Below the pieces are notes generated by a model. It worked only from the letters and a program-made list of their open reading frames with translations, did no database searches and was not told where the DNA came from. Source: Phoronis ovalis (taxonomy: Eukaryota; Phoronida; Phoronidae). Taken from it: a stretch of DNA of 13,413 bases. The first letter of the stretch is position 1, and each line of letters starts with the position of its first letter. A program made the position numbers and the translations under genes. Location: assembly GCA_028565635.1 (NCBI GenBank), contig JAOXYB010038396.1, forward strand, positions 1-13,413, in the 5' to 3' direction. Of this stretch, positions 1 to 8,024 are shown in pieces.

Positions 1-1389
1 GTATATATATGCTCATCATTGTCACCTGAGAGTATTCATTTATATGTTAAGATGTGATACTTCGGTCTTCTATAATCTTAGAGGGTAGGGTTTAAACCAC
101 TACCTGTGCTTGGCGCATAAACCGGACAGCTATCATACTGTAATTTATTAAACTAACTGTTTACTATAAACATAATTTGGTGTTAAACTTTGGCGATACT
201 ACATATTGTAAGAGTAGTTTCTGATTTCAACTTAAATGCGACTGGGTACAGGGAACTGGATACAATCAACCAATGAAATCAATACGTTTCCACTTCTGTC
301 ATGCACACTCAGTATCACCAAATGATAACAAATCGCAAATATTCCTAAACAATATAGACATGATCACCGCAGTTACTCTGTCCGAGCCTGTCCTATATAG
401 TTGCGAACAGACACAGTTGAATATAAGTGGATTATGTGGATTTACAAAGATTAACGTGTACACTATTACTCTTATTTAATTACTTCCTTCCATTCATAGG
501 ATATAAAGTTGTCCAGTGATTCGTGATTGGTTATTTTGTGCAACTAATAGGTGGAGAGCGCCTCGGTGATATAATTGCATACATTCATAGGAATAAGTTA
601 AAGTACAAAGGGCACAGTGTACTGCATATCCGATAGAACAAACATGTATTTACACTGTACACATTCAATACTAGTTCGATCAGTTAAAAATACGCCAGTT
701 AAGTCACTTAATGTTGCGTACCCGTACGTTTTTTAAATGTTTAATTTGTTAAGTTGCGTCCCTGGGGGTGCACTTCCTATATCGGTGTATATATACGTGT
801 GCCGCGCTTCAGGGTCGTTTTTTTTGGTCTACCAGGATATTTCAGGGTGGGTCATTTACCTTCAGGGATATATCAGGGTGGGTATTTGACGTCAAGGGGA
901 TATTTCAGGGTAAGTTTTTAAAGATATTATAGAATGACATAGTTGTCAACTGTCACGCATTTTGGTTCAAATTATTTTTTTGGAGATGTTGATTGTCCAT
1001 AGCGTTTAAGGGAAAGACAAAAGAGTTAGAAATGACCTTTTTTGCCGGTCAATTTTTTCTGGCAGTACGGATACCATTTTTGGGGCCAAGTATATATCAG
1101 GGTAGGTATTTTGTCAATTCCGAATATATTTCATGGCCAGGGTGTGGACCCCTGCACCTCACAACCTACCTCATATAAAGAGAGAGACCCCCGGGAGTTG
1201 TGCCCACTTAATTTAGTATATGTTGATGTTCTGGGTAATTTTAGCTGGTTTCGAAATATTTAGTTATCCAAGTATTAGCTTATATGTAGTTTTATATTCC
1301 CCGCTCTATGCAGTTTGCAAACATTGGCTGTTATTCTAAAAAATACTTTTATAAATAGTGTACATATCTGTATTTTATTTCATACACAG
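1..1389. other. Intron or upstream sequence before the first visible exon
   Basis: No exon with splice signals and recognisable domain content was found here. The missing N-terminal half of the first OTU-like domain should lie 5' of 1390, but I could not find it in this stretch, so it is probably outside the window. The only structured part is the CAGGGT-type repeat at about 808-1145. The last bases form a plausible acceptor: a T-rich tract ending in CACAG at 1389. Confidence 0.6.
808..1145. repeat. Degenerate repeat of roughly 32-bp period (CAGGGT motif)
   Basis: CAGGGT starts at 810, 843, 874 and 906, giving spacings of 33, 31 and 32 bp. A variant CAGGGA lies at 863. Most units read roughly TTTCAGGGTGGGTATTT, then a TGACGTCA-like or TTACCTTCA segment, then GGGATA. 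Separated copies of the motif occur at 1098 (TATCAGGGTAGGTATTTTG) and 1138. The period is not a multiple of three and stop codons interrupt the frames, so this is more likely a decayed satellite or transposon fragment than coding sequence. The flanking stretch to about 1200 is more GC-rich than its surroundings and may belong to the same element. Confidence 0.6.
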
Positions 1390-1687
1390 GAACGTGGTGA
1401 AACCGATACACAGATTCGACGCCAAAAAAAATGTATGAATCGCTTGAAGAATGATGCTAAACCTGACGAGGTCTCCATTGGTGCTATTGCCATGATGCTC
1501 AATGTGACCATCGAGATAATCACCAATACGCCAGAAGGATTTAAAGATGGCGACCCTGAGGACACATGTGGTGTTACGAAGTTGTCATACCACGGAAGCA
1601 AAGAGTCATTAACAACTATCCGCTTAGCAAATGTGTTTAAGCAGTACTATGAAAGCCTTGTACCTATTCACGAGAATATAGTCCCAG
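1390..1687 (+). CDS. Exon: C-terminal half of the first OTU-like domain
   Basis: The exon opens at phase 0 after a T-rich acceptor ending in CACAG and closes at phase 1 before a GTATAT donor; it encodes 99 codons plus one base. The peptide begins ERGETDTQIRRQKK. It then has a helix-like segment (DEVSIGAIAMMLNVTIEII) that matches the usual OTU pattern of a polar turn, a helix with repeated small residues, then a strand with I-x-V/I. It ends with QYYESLVP, the place where active OTU proteases carry HYDSL or HYNS. Here the expected catalytic His is Tyr (TAC at 1645-1647, one transition from CAC). The N-terminal half lies upstream of the window. The next exon encodes a zinc finger. The family call rests on alignment by eye with the second, better-preserved copy in the same gene. 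Confidence 0.72.
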
Positions 1688-2187
1688 GTATATTCACATC
1701 GCGATGTTAGTCAATCGCAAGTTCTATCAAAATGTGTCTTACCTAATCAGGTAATCTTCGACATATCTATATGTATGGTTCGTCGTGTATCTCTCTGTGG
1801 AAGTCTATTCCAATTTATTAATACATGTCTTTTTACTGTGGCTTTTCTGATTAGAATGAGCTTAAACAGAAATGTTTGCATATTAATAGTCTCAAAATGC
1901 GACTAAGCCAAGAATAATTAATAATTGTTTATCGCAGAATCTTCCGCGAAGCTAATACATTAAAATTGCGGTAGATCAAAAAATCAATTGTAACCTTATG
2001 CCACATATATACATATAATTGTTTTGCAATCGTGTTTGATTTTTACTCATACTGGGATGTTAAAATACCGCGAGAAGTAAAACCGAAATTTACCATAGAT
2101 GACTTAACATATTTCCAGCCGCAAAACATAATGTGTCCGACATTGCTGCATGACAGCTTACAATAACTGTTAACATTTAATTTACAG
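1688..2187 (+). other. Intron, 500 bp, phase 1
   Basis: It starts GTATAT and ends TTTACAG. It is AT-rich with no open exon or recognisable repeat that I can see. Confidence 0.75.
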
Positions 2188-2280
2188 CTAAGATACTAAT
2201 GTATTGTCCTTACAAAGGCTGTAACAGACCCTTCAGCAGCAAGACTTATATCCGAAGACATATTAAACAGGAGCACACAG
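2188..2280 (+). CDS. Exon: C2H2 zinc finger 1
   Basis: A 93-nt phase 1-1 exon encodes AKILMYCPYKGCNRPFSSK and onward to the linker EHTG. The ligands follow C-X4-C-X12-H-X4-H (first Cys codon at 2205, second at 2220), with the conserved Phe four residues after the second Cys. The acceptor is TTTACAG and the donor is ACACAG/GTACGC. The final G joins the next exon to make HTG-PYKC, a classic Kruppel-type linker in shortened form. Because the linker is rebuilt exactly across the 1195-bp intron, this splice junction is very likely real. The finger probably binds DNA, but a single finger does not indicate a target. Confidence 0.88.
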
Positions 2281-3475
2281 GTACGCATATTCAAAGACGA
2301 ACTTTCAGAATTTAATTTCATGACATACATGTATCTGACAAACTATGTTATTTGTAAATAACATACCAATTAATATAGCTTTTTATGGAAAGCTGTTCCA
2401 GCTTACATTCTATAGAAATTATTACAATTTTTCAAAATTTAAAGATATTATGTTTAGCCTTTTGATATGATGTACCATTCAGATACAACACAATACACAT
2501 TTCTTTAATTATAGCTTAATTAACTGATTGGCACCATCTGCATAAAACCATCTGCAAAAGATGGAGTTGTCATGAAATACCTGTATAGTGCATATTTATG
2601 AACTGACAATTCCGACGTAAAACTATGCTTTGATAATTTCTGTATTAATAATGTTATTCATAACCAATAGAGCGAAACGTCTGGTAAAAAGTGACACGTA
2701 GTGCGAGTCAAGAGATAGTATCCTACTGCACTGTTTATTTCCCAATGTTTAAAGAACCGAATGTCCACTAAAACACATACATCAAAGTGAAATTGAGATG
2801 GTGACAATACGAAATAGTATTTTTTTATTTTTCCATGACACAGTTTCGCACAAAAGTTACTAAAACTGGTTCACACTTTTTTCACTTTGTTGTATGTGGT
2901 TTAGTGGCCTTTTCGTTCTTCATTAAGTATCGCAAAAAAAGATTCTTTAAATATTATGAAACAACGACAAGGGCACATCACAGGCTGAAATATTGTAAGC
3001 AAATACAATAGCAAATGTCTCCTCACGGAAGACATTTCTCTAGGGTTTCTCGTGAGCTAGATTCGAGCTAGTAACAATTTGTAGATTTGTAGTAAACTGT
3101 ATGTATTTAAATTCTTTACAGAATTTCGCTTAAAATGTCAACAATGCAACATGGAATTTACTTCATACAAGACATATAGCTTACACATACATACGCATAC
3201 AGGTACCTGACACCAGGGGGCGGTTAAATTGACGAACGTTTTAATTGTACCCGTATATAAACATTCCTGTTTGAGCAATGCAAAATCGCTGCAGCAAGTT
3301 TTAATCTGAAGCCATTTAACATGATTACCAAACCTTTTGTTGTTTACAAAGTCCAATGTTGTTTAATTGAGCGATGTTATTTCCTGACGTCAAAGTGGTA
3401 TTTCATTCTAATTTGAAGCGATGGAAGTGCTAATCCAAGAGTTAACTAACTGTTATTAAATTACCTCTTTTACAG
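2281..3475 (+). other. Intron, 1195 bp, phase 1, containing a TIR-type repeat
   Basis: It starts GTACGC and ends TTTTACAG. Apart from the inverted-repeat element at about 2745-2941 and a small GAGCTAG direct repeat (3054-3060 and 3065-3071), I see no structured content. An open stretch on the - strand at 3138-3356 has no splice or domain support. Confidence 0.7.
2745..2941. mobile_element. Short TIR element, MITE-like, copy 1
   Basis: Two 27-bp arms, 2765-2791 and 2881-2907, are reverse complements at 25 of 27 positions and start with CCACTAAA. They enclose an 89-bp AT-rich spacer. Weaker complementarity continues outward on both sides (a GAAGAACGAAA-type segment and then a run of T or A next to GCGAT), giving an element of about 200 bp. 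A second, partial copy is at 9563-9700. There is no coding capacity. A non-autonomous DNA transposon is the likeliest explanation; target-site duplications could not be defined by eye. Confidence 0.6.
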
Positions 3476-3562
3476 GACCATATAAATGTACAGAAGAGAA
3501 TTGTGGACAAGCATTCACAGTTCCTCGAAAACTGATTCATCACTTCGAATCTGAACACGAAG
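3476..3562 (+). CDS. Exon: C2H2 zinc finger 2 (unusual GC donor or read-through end)
   Basis: The exon enters at phase 1 after TCTTTTACAG and encodes GPYKCTEENCGQAF, then PRKLIHHFESEHE. The ligands follow C-X4-C-X12-H-X4-H, the same spacing as finger 1. The position where the phase-1 donor is expected, by analogy with fingers 1 and 3, reads GAAG/GCATTT, that is GC instead of GT. With that donor the exon is 87 nt, phase 1-1, and the next intron is 145 bp. If the donor is not used, the frame continues 18 more codons (tail rich in Tyr, Lys and Met) and stops at TGA 3616-3618. The only GT before the stop, at 3598, is phase 0 and would break the frame into finger 3. The finger itself is secure; its 3' boundary is less so. 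Confidence 0.82.
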
Positions 3563-3707
3563 GCATTTACTCAGGATATTACTATAACAAACGCTCTGTC
3601 ATGACAAAAATGAAGTGAATTTTATAAATATACTACTGCAGTATTCAAAATGGAATACGTATAAGGCTAACTGTTAAAATGTTACTAAGATTACATCTTT
3701 TTTTCAG
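3563..3707 (+). other. Short intron, 145 bp, possible GC-AG type
   Basis: It begins GCATTT and ends in a strong polypyrimidine tract (CATCTTTTTTTCAG). The acceptor is excellent; the donor lacks GT and has poor complementarity to U1 after position +2. It contains an in-frame TGA at 3616-3618, so retaining it would truncate the protein. Confidence 0.55.
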
Positions 3708-3791
3708 ATATTAAAGCTCTATGTAGATACTGTGGGAAATTATACAGAACGCAAAATTATGCTAGTCCACATATTAACTCTACGCACAAAG
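3708..3791 (+). CDS. Exon: C2H2 zinc finger 3
   Basis: An 84-nt phase 1-1 exon encodes DIKALCRYCGKLYRTQNY and continues to HINSTHK. The ligands follow C-X2-C-X12-H-X4-H, so the Cys spacing is the common two-residue form rather than the four-residue form of fingers 1 and 2. Splice signals are a long T tract plus CAG, and AAAG/GTAATT. The exon leads after 161 bp into the second OTU-like domain. Fingers 1-3 are joined by short linkers and probably act as one cluster. Confidence 0.86.
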
Positions 3792-3952
3792 GTAATTATT
3801 AGCGAACACTGTTATGACATCATGGATAACACGACATAACGGGATAGTCAACCGGTACTAAATATGCCTATTTTGTACAAGTCAATAATTAAAGTGTTAT
3901 ATAAATAATTTCATTATTTCAAAATCAAACAGATATCGTTGTTTTGTTTCAG

Positions 3953-4173
3953 TTGAAGAGAGAGCGAGAGTAAAACTGCAAAATTGGTTACTTATGTCTG
4001 GTTGGCAGTTGCGGTTTAACGAATCAGGCGTCCCGGCCGATAGTTTCTTTGACGTCGTGTCGGATCAGCTTTATTTCAAACTTAACCTTCCAAAACGAGT
4101 CGCAAATGACCTTCGGGCAGAGGCTGCCGATTACTTAGACGATCGCTTGAAAACAGGCAGTTATATGTTTCAG
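3953..4173 (+). CDS. Exon: N-terminal half of the second OTU-like domain (catalytic Cys lost)
   Basis: The exon enters at phase 1 (TTTGTTTCAG acceptor) and exits at phase 0 (TTTCAG/GTAAAT), 221 nt. It begins VEERARVKLQNWLL, a charged probable linker helix. The OTU signature follows: GVPADSFFDVVSDQLYF aligns with the canonical GDGNC-F/L-F-R-A-V-x-D-Q-L motif. The aligned active-site block DGNC reads PADS, so the nucleophilic Cys is Ser (AGT at 4042-4044, one base from TGT) and the preceding Asp is Pro. The next segment (VANDLRAEAADYLDD) matches the helix that follows in OTU proteins, where LR-x-x-A/V is typical. Peptidase activity is therefore unlikely; a binding role is inference. The C-terminal half is at 8025-8304, across a 3851-bp phase-0 intron. 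Confidence 0.82.
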
Positions 4174-4316
4174 GTAAATAATTGATATAATATTTTCAAC
4201 TACTAGACATATAGGTTTCATCAAATACATCAGCGAACAATAACATGCAATCTCAAATACATGTATGTTACATTATGTATTAGACATTCGAGTCTATGCC
4301 AATATTAATAATGCTG

Positions 4317-4468
4317 ATACAAAATTCATTTTAATAATGTTTCTGGTATTGTATATGTTGTTTAACACTATATATTAGTGTTTACATTAAACAAAACAAC
4401 ATTCATATGTTGTTTAACACTATATATTAGTGTTTACATTAAACTAATACAAAATTCATTTTAATAAC
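4317..4468. repeat. Nested direct repeats with a hairpin core
   Basis: A 40-bp unit occurs at 4353-4392 and 4405-4444, apparently identical, 52 bp apart. It contains AACACTA-TATAT-TAGTGTT, a near-perfect hairpin, within GTTTAA...TTAAAC outer arms. The pair is bracketed by a second direct repeat, ATACAAAATTCATTTTAATAA, at 4317-4337 and 4447-4467. The arrangement suggests local duplication of a small palindromic element. Confidence 0.75.
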
Positions 4469-4505
4469 GTGTCTTGTTTACTTGATTGTATAGTTAAATC
4501 CAGAA

Positions 4506-4531
4506 GTGTGTGTGTGTGTGCGTGTGTGTGT
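4506..4531. repeat. (GT)n microsatellite
   Basis: GT repeats run for about 26 bp with one interrupting C. The antisense open frame across it has low-complexity Thr-His repeats and is not a gene. Confidence 0.9.
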
Positions 4532-4650
4532 TTCTTCTACTACGTGGTTGTGCTGTTTTGAAACTGTTGGAATTTTGCTAATATTGAAGAATTGGTCATT
4601 TATGACCGTTAAATAAGCTGAAACTTGCAAAACATGGCCTTCAACAAGGT

Positions 4651-4732
4651 GGCTCTTTCTATAATGGAGCAATCCTATTGGTCATGTACGAGGCTCATCA
4701 TATAATGGAGCAATCCTATTGGTCATGTACGA
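4651..4732. repeat. 41-bp tandem duplication
   Basis: Two adjacent units, 4651-4691 and 4692-4732, share their first five bases and an identical 32-base core (4660-4691 and 4701-4732). The core begins TATAATGGAGC and contains CCTATTGGTC, an inverted CCAAT-like box. Differences are confined to the few bases between GGCTC and the core, which indicates a recent duplication. Confidence 0.85.
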
Positions 4733-5238
4733 TTTCTTTCTTTTTCCAATTGTCCGTAGGGTATAACTCGATGATGGCTACAGCTACCTTGAGCTCAACA
4801 AATAATTTAGAAGTCAAAGTTTAATGTTTAAATGATGGTACGGGGTTATAATGAATGAAGTCATTTTGAAGAACCTTTGAGAATATTCCGGTACTAAGAT
4901 ATTTAAAAAAAAATTGTTGGCATCTTTTAAATTAATTTATCCACTTTCACTTCTCAAAATGTTCATATTGATGACCATTGATAGCATTAAAGGGTGACTT
5001 TTATTTTAAGCATCATTTCAATTAATGCATGAAGTAAACATATTGTAAGTTGTCACAAGTAGCTCAACAGGGTTGTAATTCGACAAAGCGTATGACAGCC
5101 TCCGAGTGGTGGACCGTTGAGAGTTGAGCAAAGGACATCGAACGGTCAAACGTTTAAATATTTCAAAATGGCAAACAATTAAAAAGACAGCCTTTTATGC
5201 ATTCAAAGGTCATCAAAAGGTTAAAGGGGAACATTCCG

Positions 5239-5251
5239 AGGTCAAAAGTCA
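5239..5251 (+). promoter_or_regulatory. DR1-like nuclear-receptor element (weak call)
   Basis: AGGTCA-A-AAGTCA is a direct repeat of nuclear-receptor half sites with one-base spacing, the arrangement used by RXR/HNF4-type receptors. Further AAAGGTCA-like half sites lie just upstream, near 5205. Such motifs arise by chance and by repeat decay, so function is unproven. Confidence 0.2.
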
Positions 5252-5603
5252 TAAAGCATGGACTGTCTGTCACTTAAACCTAGTAGTTTCTCAGTAGTAT
5301 ATGGCGTTTCTCAACGCTTTATGATTTTCACTTCAAAGCCTTATCACGAGCAATGGTACATGCCACATTTCGACAAAAGCAGGTCAATTATCATCAAAAC
5401 CAAGATCGATGTCAGAATCAGTCACACGCTGAATGGTCTGTGGAGGCATCCATTAGTCAAAAGTATTGTCGTATCTTTATATATTTTCAATTTAGACATA
5501 TAACAACCTTTTTAGACATATAATGTTGCTAAATTAGAAAAAAATCACCACTTCATCCCTAATGTGCATAATTTCTGTTTTTTTACTAGAGAATGTTCAC
5601 GTA

Positions 5604-5788
5604 TTGAGAGCCTTGCTGTAGTCAGGTGGCTTAAGCTCAATTTTTGAAATTACATTTACAGAGCGGATAAAAGCATGACATTTGGTAGAAAGATTCTTTT
5701 GGATATAAAAAGCAAATTTAGAGTGGGAGCCATCTTGAATTTTGCCCGGTACTGCTGTGGGGCTCCACAATTCAAGATGGCCGCCATA
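5604..5788 (-). mobile_element. Dispersed repeat, minus-oriented copy of an inverted pair
   Basis: Read on the - strand, this segment matches the + strand of 6421-6590 over nearly its full length, with clear shared blocks: CCATCTTG, CCACAGCAGTA, AAGATGG, AATGTCATGCTTTTATCCGC and CTGACTAC. It lacks any recognisable transposase. Both copies translate openly in the matching frame and share the peptides IQDGSHS and KCHAFIRSVNVI. It may be a decayed arm of a foldback or DNA element about 1 kb long, or two independent insertions of one repeat. Confidence 0.65.
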
Positions 5789-6420
5789 AATTAAACTCAC
5801 CAATAAAAAATGGTTATAAGGTTGTCATTTATATGTATTTTAATTGCAAAGGAGGGCTTGAATTGTTGCAAGACTGAATCAAGAACAATTTCAGATGAAG
5901 AAAATGTCATGAAATTCTAAGATGACTGAATAATCCAAGATGGCTGCCAGTTTTTGGTATTTTTTGTGATACAAACAATTGTGGGACAAGCAATTAAAGT
6001 CCTTAATAAAAATGATGCTCCCTTTATGCTAGACACATTTCTACACACAAGCTACACGTATGTTATTTATTTTTATAAATAACCTATAAAACGTCTTTTT
6101 CCGAGAGCCATCTTGGATATGGTGGCCATATTGAAAAGGAATGAGTATAATGTTACTTATTAAGTCATATGGTTTAAGAAATTACGTAAAATCTTACACA
6201 ATTCAATGCTGCTTACTGTAGATTTTTGACAAAATAGTGCCTTGCAAGAAAGCATTTGGATCGCAATATTGGATTTGTCAACCATTTCGGAATTTTATTG
6301 TTGCATCTTCATGTATAACTGGTTAAGGGTCAGCCTTTTATCAAAGCATGCACTACTTTCCTTCTGAGAAATGCTAATGCCCATTTTACACAATTTTTTT
6401 TATCAGCCTATCTAGTTCCT

Positions 6421-6590
6421 GGCAGCCATCTTGGATGTTGAGGTCCACAGCAGTAACGGACACAATCCAAGATGGATCTCACTCCAGATGTGTTACTTGT
6501 GACTCAAAGGACCTGCTGGCCAAATGTCATGCTTTTATCCGCTCGGTAAACGTAATTTTGTTAAGCCATCTGACTACTGTGGCTGTATGT
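6421..6590 (+). mobile_element. Dispersed repeat, plus-oriented copy of an inverted pair
   Basis: Partner of 5604-5788 in opposite orientation, about 630 bp apart. It starts GGCAGCCATCTTGGAT and contains a second inverted ATCCAAGATGG motif at 6465-6475. It is about 15 bp shorter, mainly from one internal indel near its 3' part. A stem formed between the copies would be imperfect. Confidence 0.65.
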
Positions 6591-7251
6591 GAATACATTA
6601 TGTGGTATATCTTAAACATTTGACTTCGTGATTAACTACAACATATAGTCTGATTAATGAAACAGTAGACGCAGATTTAGTTATTACAATAACGTGGTAT
6701 ATATATTATTTAGATATTATTCCCGCTTTTGCAGTTATGCAGGTCCAAAAGACACTTTTTTCAAAAGGGGAACGTTTGTATTGTTTTTATAATCATGTGA
6801 CTGGCACCGGAGCCTTTAACTTACAAGCCGAGTTTTCAGACATGTTCTTTAAACAAGCGTAATTCAATGCATTGTTGTACATTTGGAGCATACATTCACC
6901 TTTCAAGATTGACTAACTGAAATTAGAACAATGTACATTGTATGGAACGAAAAATAAATAAATCTATAAATTGGTGTTGTATGCGCGCGATGACTGCGGT
7001 TTCGACGACTGCAGCGCCACATTTGACAGGTGTTTTTTTTACCTGAATCTGATTATGTTTATATGGGTAAATGTGGTCGAAAAATAAATGTGTGTTTGTT
7101 TGTAGTTTCAAAACAGATGTTTTTATTATTTATCTTATTGATTTGTTCCCCAATTTAGTTTTTCTTTCTGCTTTTAAATTTGCATCATTTATGTATAAAT
7201 GTGTATGTGTTTGACGTGAAGAGAGAACAAGAATTCCTGGTATTATTACAG

Positions 7252-7371
7252 CCAAGTTCGCGCTGTTATGAAATAAATACATCATTCAGAAATTATCAGT
7301 TACGTATACGACCCGAGTATTTGTTGTTAGTAACAACTAAGAAAATGATAGAGTCATCACGACCCAAATGA
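7252..7371 (+). CDS. Possible alternative terminal exon (hypothetical)
   Basis: An acceptor-like TATTATTACAG ends at 7251 and the frame from 7252 is phase 0, exactly what the upstream OTU N-half exon (ending 4173, phase 0) would need. The 39-codon frame runs PSSRCYEINTSFRNYQL to ESSRPK and stops at TGA 7369-7371. AATAAA follows at 7437-7442 and an A-rich tract soon after. The segment has several CGN arginine codons, unusual for this AT-rich intron. If used, it would yield a protein ending after half an OTU domain. It could equally be a decayed gene fragment or chance; the polypyrimidine tract is weak. Confidence 0.2.
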   Translation, partial: PSSRCYEINTSFRNYQLRIRPEYLLLVTTKKMIESSRPK

Positions 7372-8024
7372 ATATAACGTCTCAGGTTACTCAAAATTGT
7401 ATTATGAAGAAAAAACAACATTCTACGTAAAATGTAAATAAAAATGTGCACTGATATGATAATCGTTGAAAAAAAAACGAAAATAAAGAAAATGGAAGAA
7501 ACAGAAAATATAGCCTGGTTTCATTTGCGACCCATATAACAACACGTGGTTACCTTGTTGGAATAGATTCCTATCGATTACTGTTTAGTTATACTGATGA
7601 ACGTTACGTTTGCATGAGAATGTGTTTGCTGTTTATTTAGACACCGACAACCTCTTTTCCAATACGTTTGTCAGATGACCAACTAGTTGTAGAACGAATA
7701 TATTGTTTATGTTATTCCCTTTTATGATATACAAGATGGGCCTGGTTGCTCTGTGTACCCAGAACTTCAGTACTTGTTCCCACGTATGCTTGTACATAGG
7801 CTGTATATATATACAACACAATTTGGTGAATCGCATCGAGAGTTACAGCACGGATGTCTCGTTTTTATCTCGTAAAAATAGAAATAGAAGTATGAACTTG
7901 TGAATGTCTTTCAGGGAATAATAAAACAAAAGCGATCCGTGCACAGCACGTGCATGTATATTTGACCTATTTTTATCTACTTAAACATTATATTTAAATA
8001 ATGCTTGTACCTTTTTTCAAATAG

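Larger units (their letters stand above)
4174..8024 (+). other. Large phase-0 intron inside the second OTU domain
   Basis: This 3851-bp intron starts GTAAAT and ends TTTTTTCAAATAG. It holds two sets of direct repeats (4317-4468), a GT microsatellite (4506-4531), a 41-bp tandem duplication (4651-4732), a nuclear-receptor-like half-site cluster near 5200-5251, an inverted pair of dispersed repeats (5604-6590), and a possible alternative terminal exon (7252-7371). In 6600-7180 and 7450-8024 I see only AT-rich sequence without recognisable content. Confidence 0.75.

Noticed and set aside
273-479. 68-codon open frame on the + strand
   Set aside because: No recognisable domain, no splice support, and composition like the surrounding AT-rich DNA.
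993-1263. Two overlapping open frames on the + strand
   Set aside because: They lie in the CAGGGT repeat region, overlap each other in different frames and match no family I recognise.
1380-1601. Open frame on the - strand
   Set aside because: It is the antisense of the OTU exon at 1390-1687, which has clear domain and splice evidence.
3138-3356. 72-codon open frame on the - strand
   Set aside because: It lies in an intron and has no motif, no splice support and no conserved pattern.
4478-4672. Open frame on the - strand with Thr-His repeats
   Set aside because: The repeats are the translated GT microsatellite; the remainder overlaps a tandem duplication.
5258-5503. 81-codon ATG-initiated open frame on the + strand
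   Set aside because: It has no recognised domain or splice signals and sits inside a long intron; it may be a repeat fragment, but nothing supports a gene.
7633-7903. Two overlapping open frames on opposite strands
   Set aside because: Each is the shadow of the other, with no domain content or exon boundaries.
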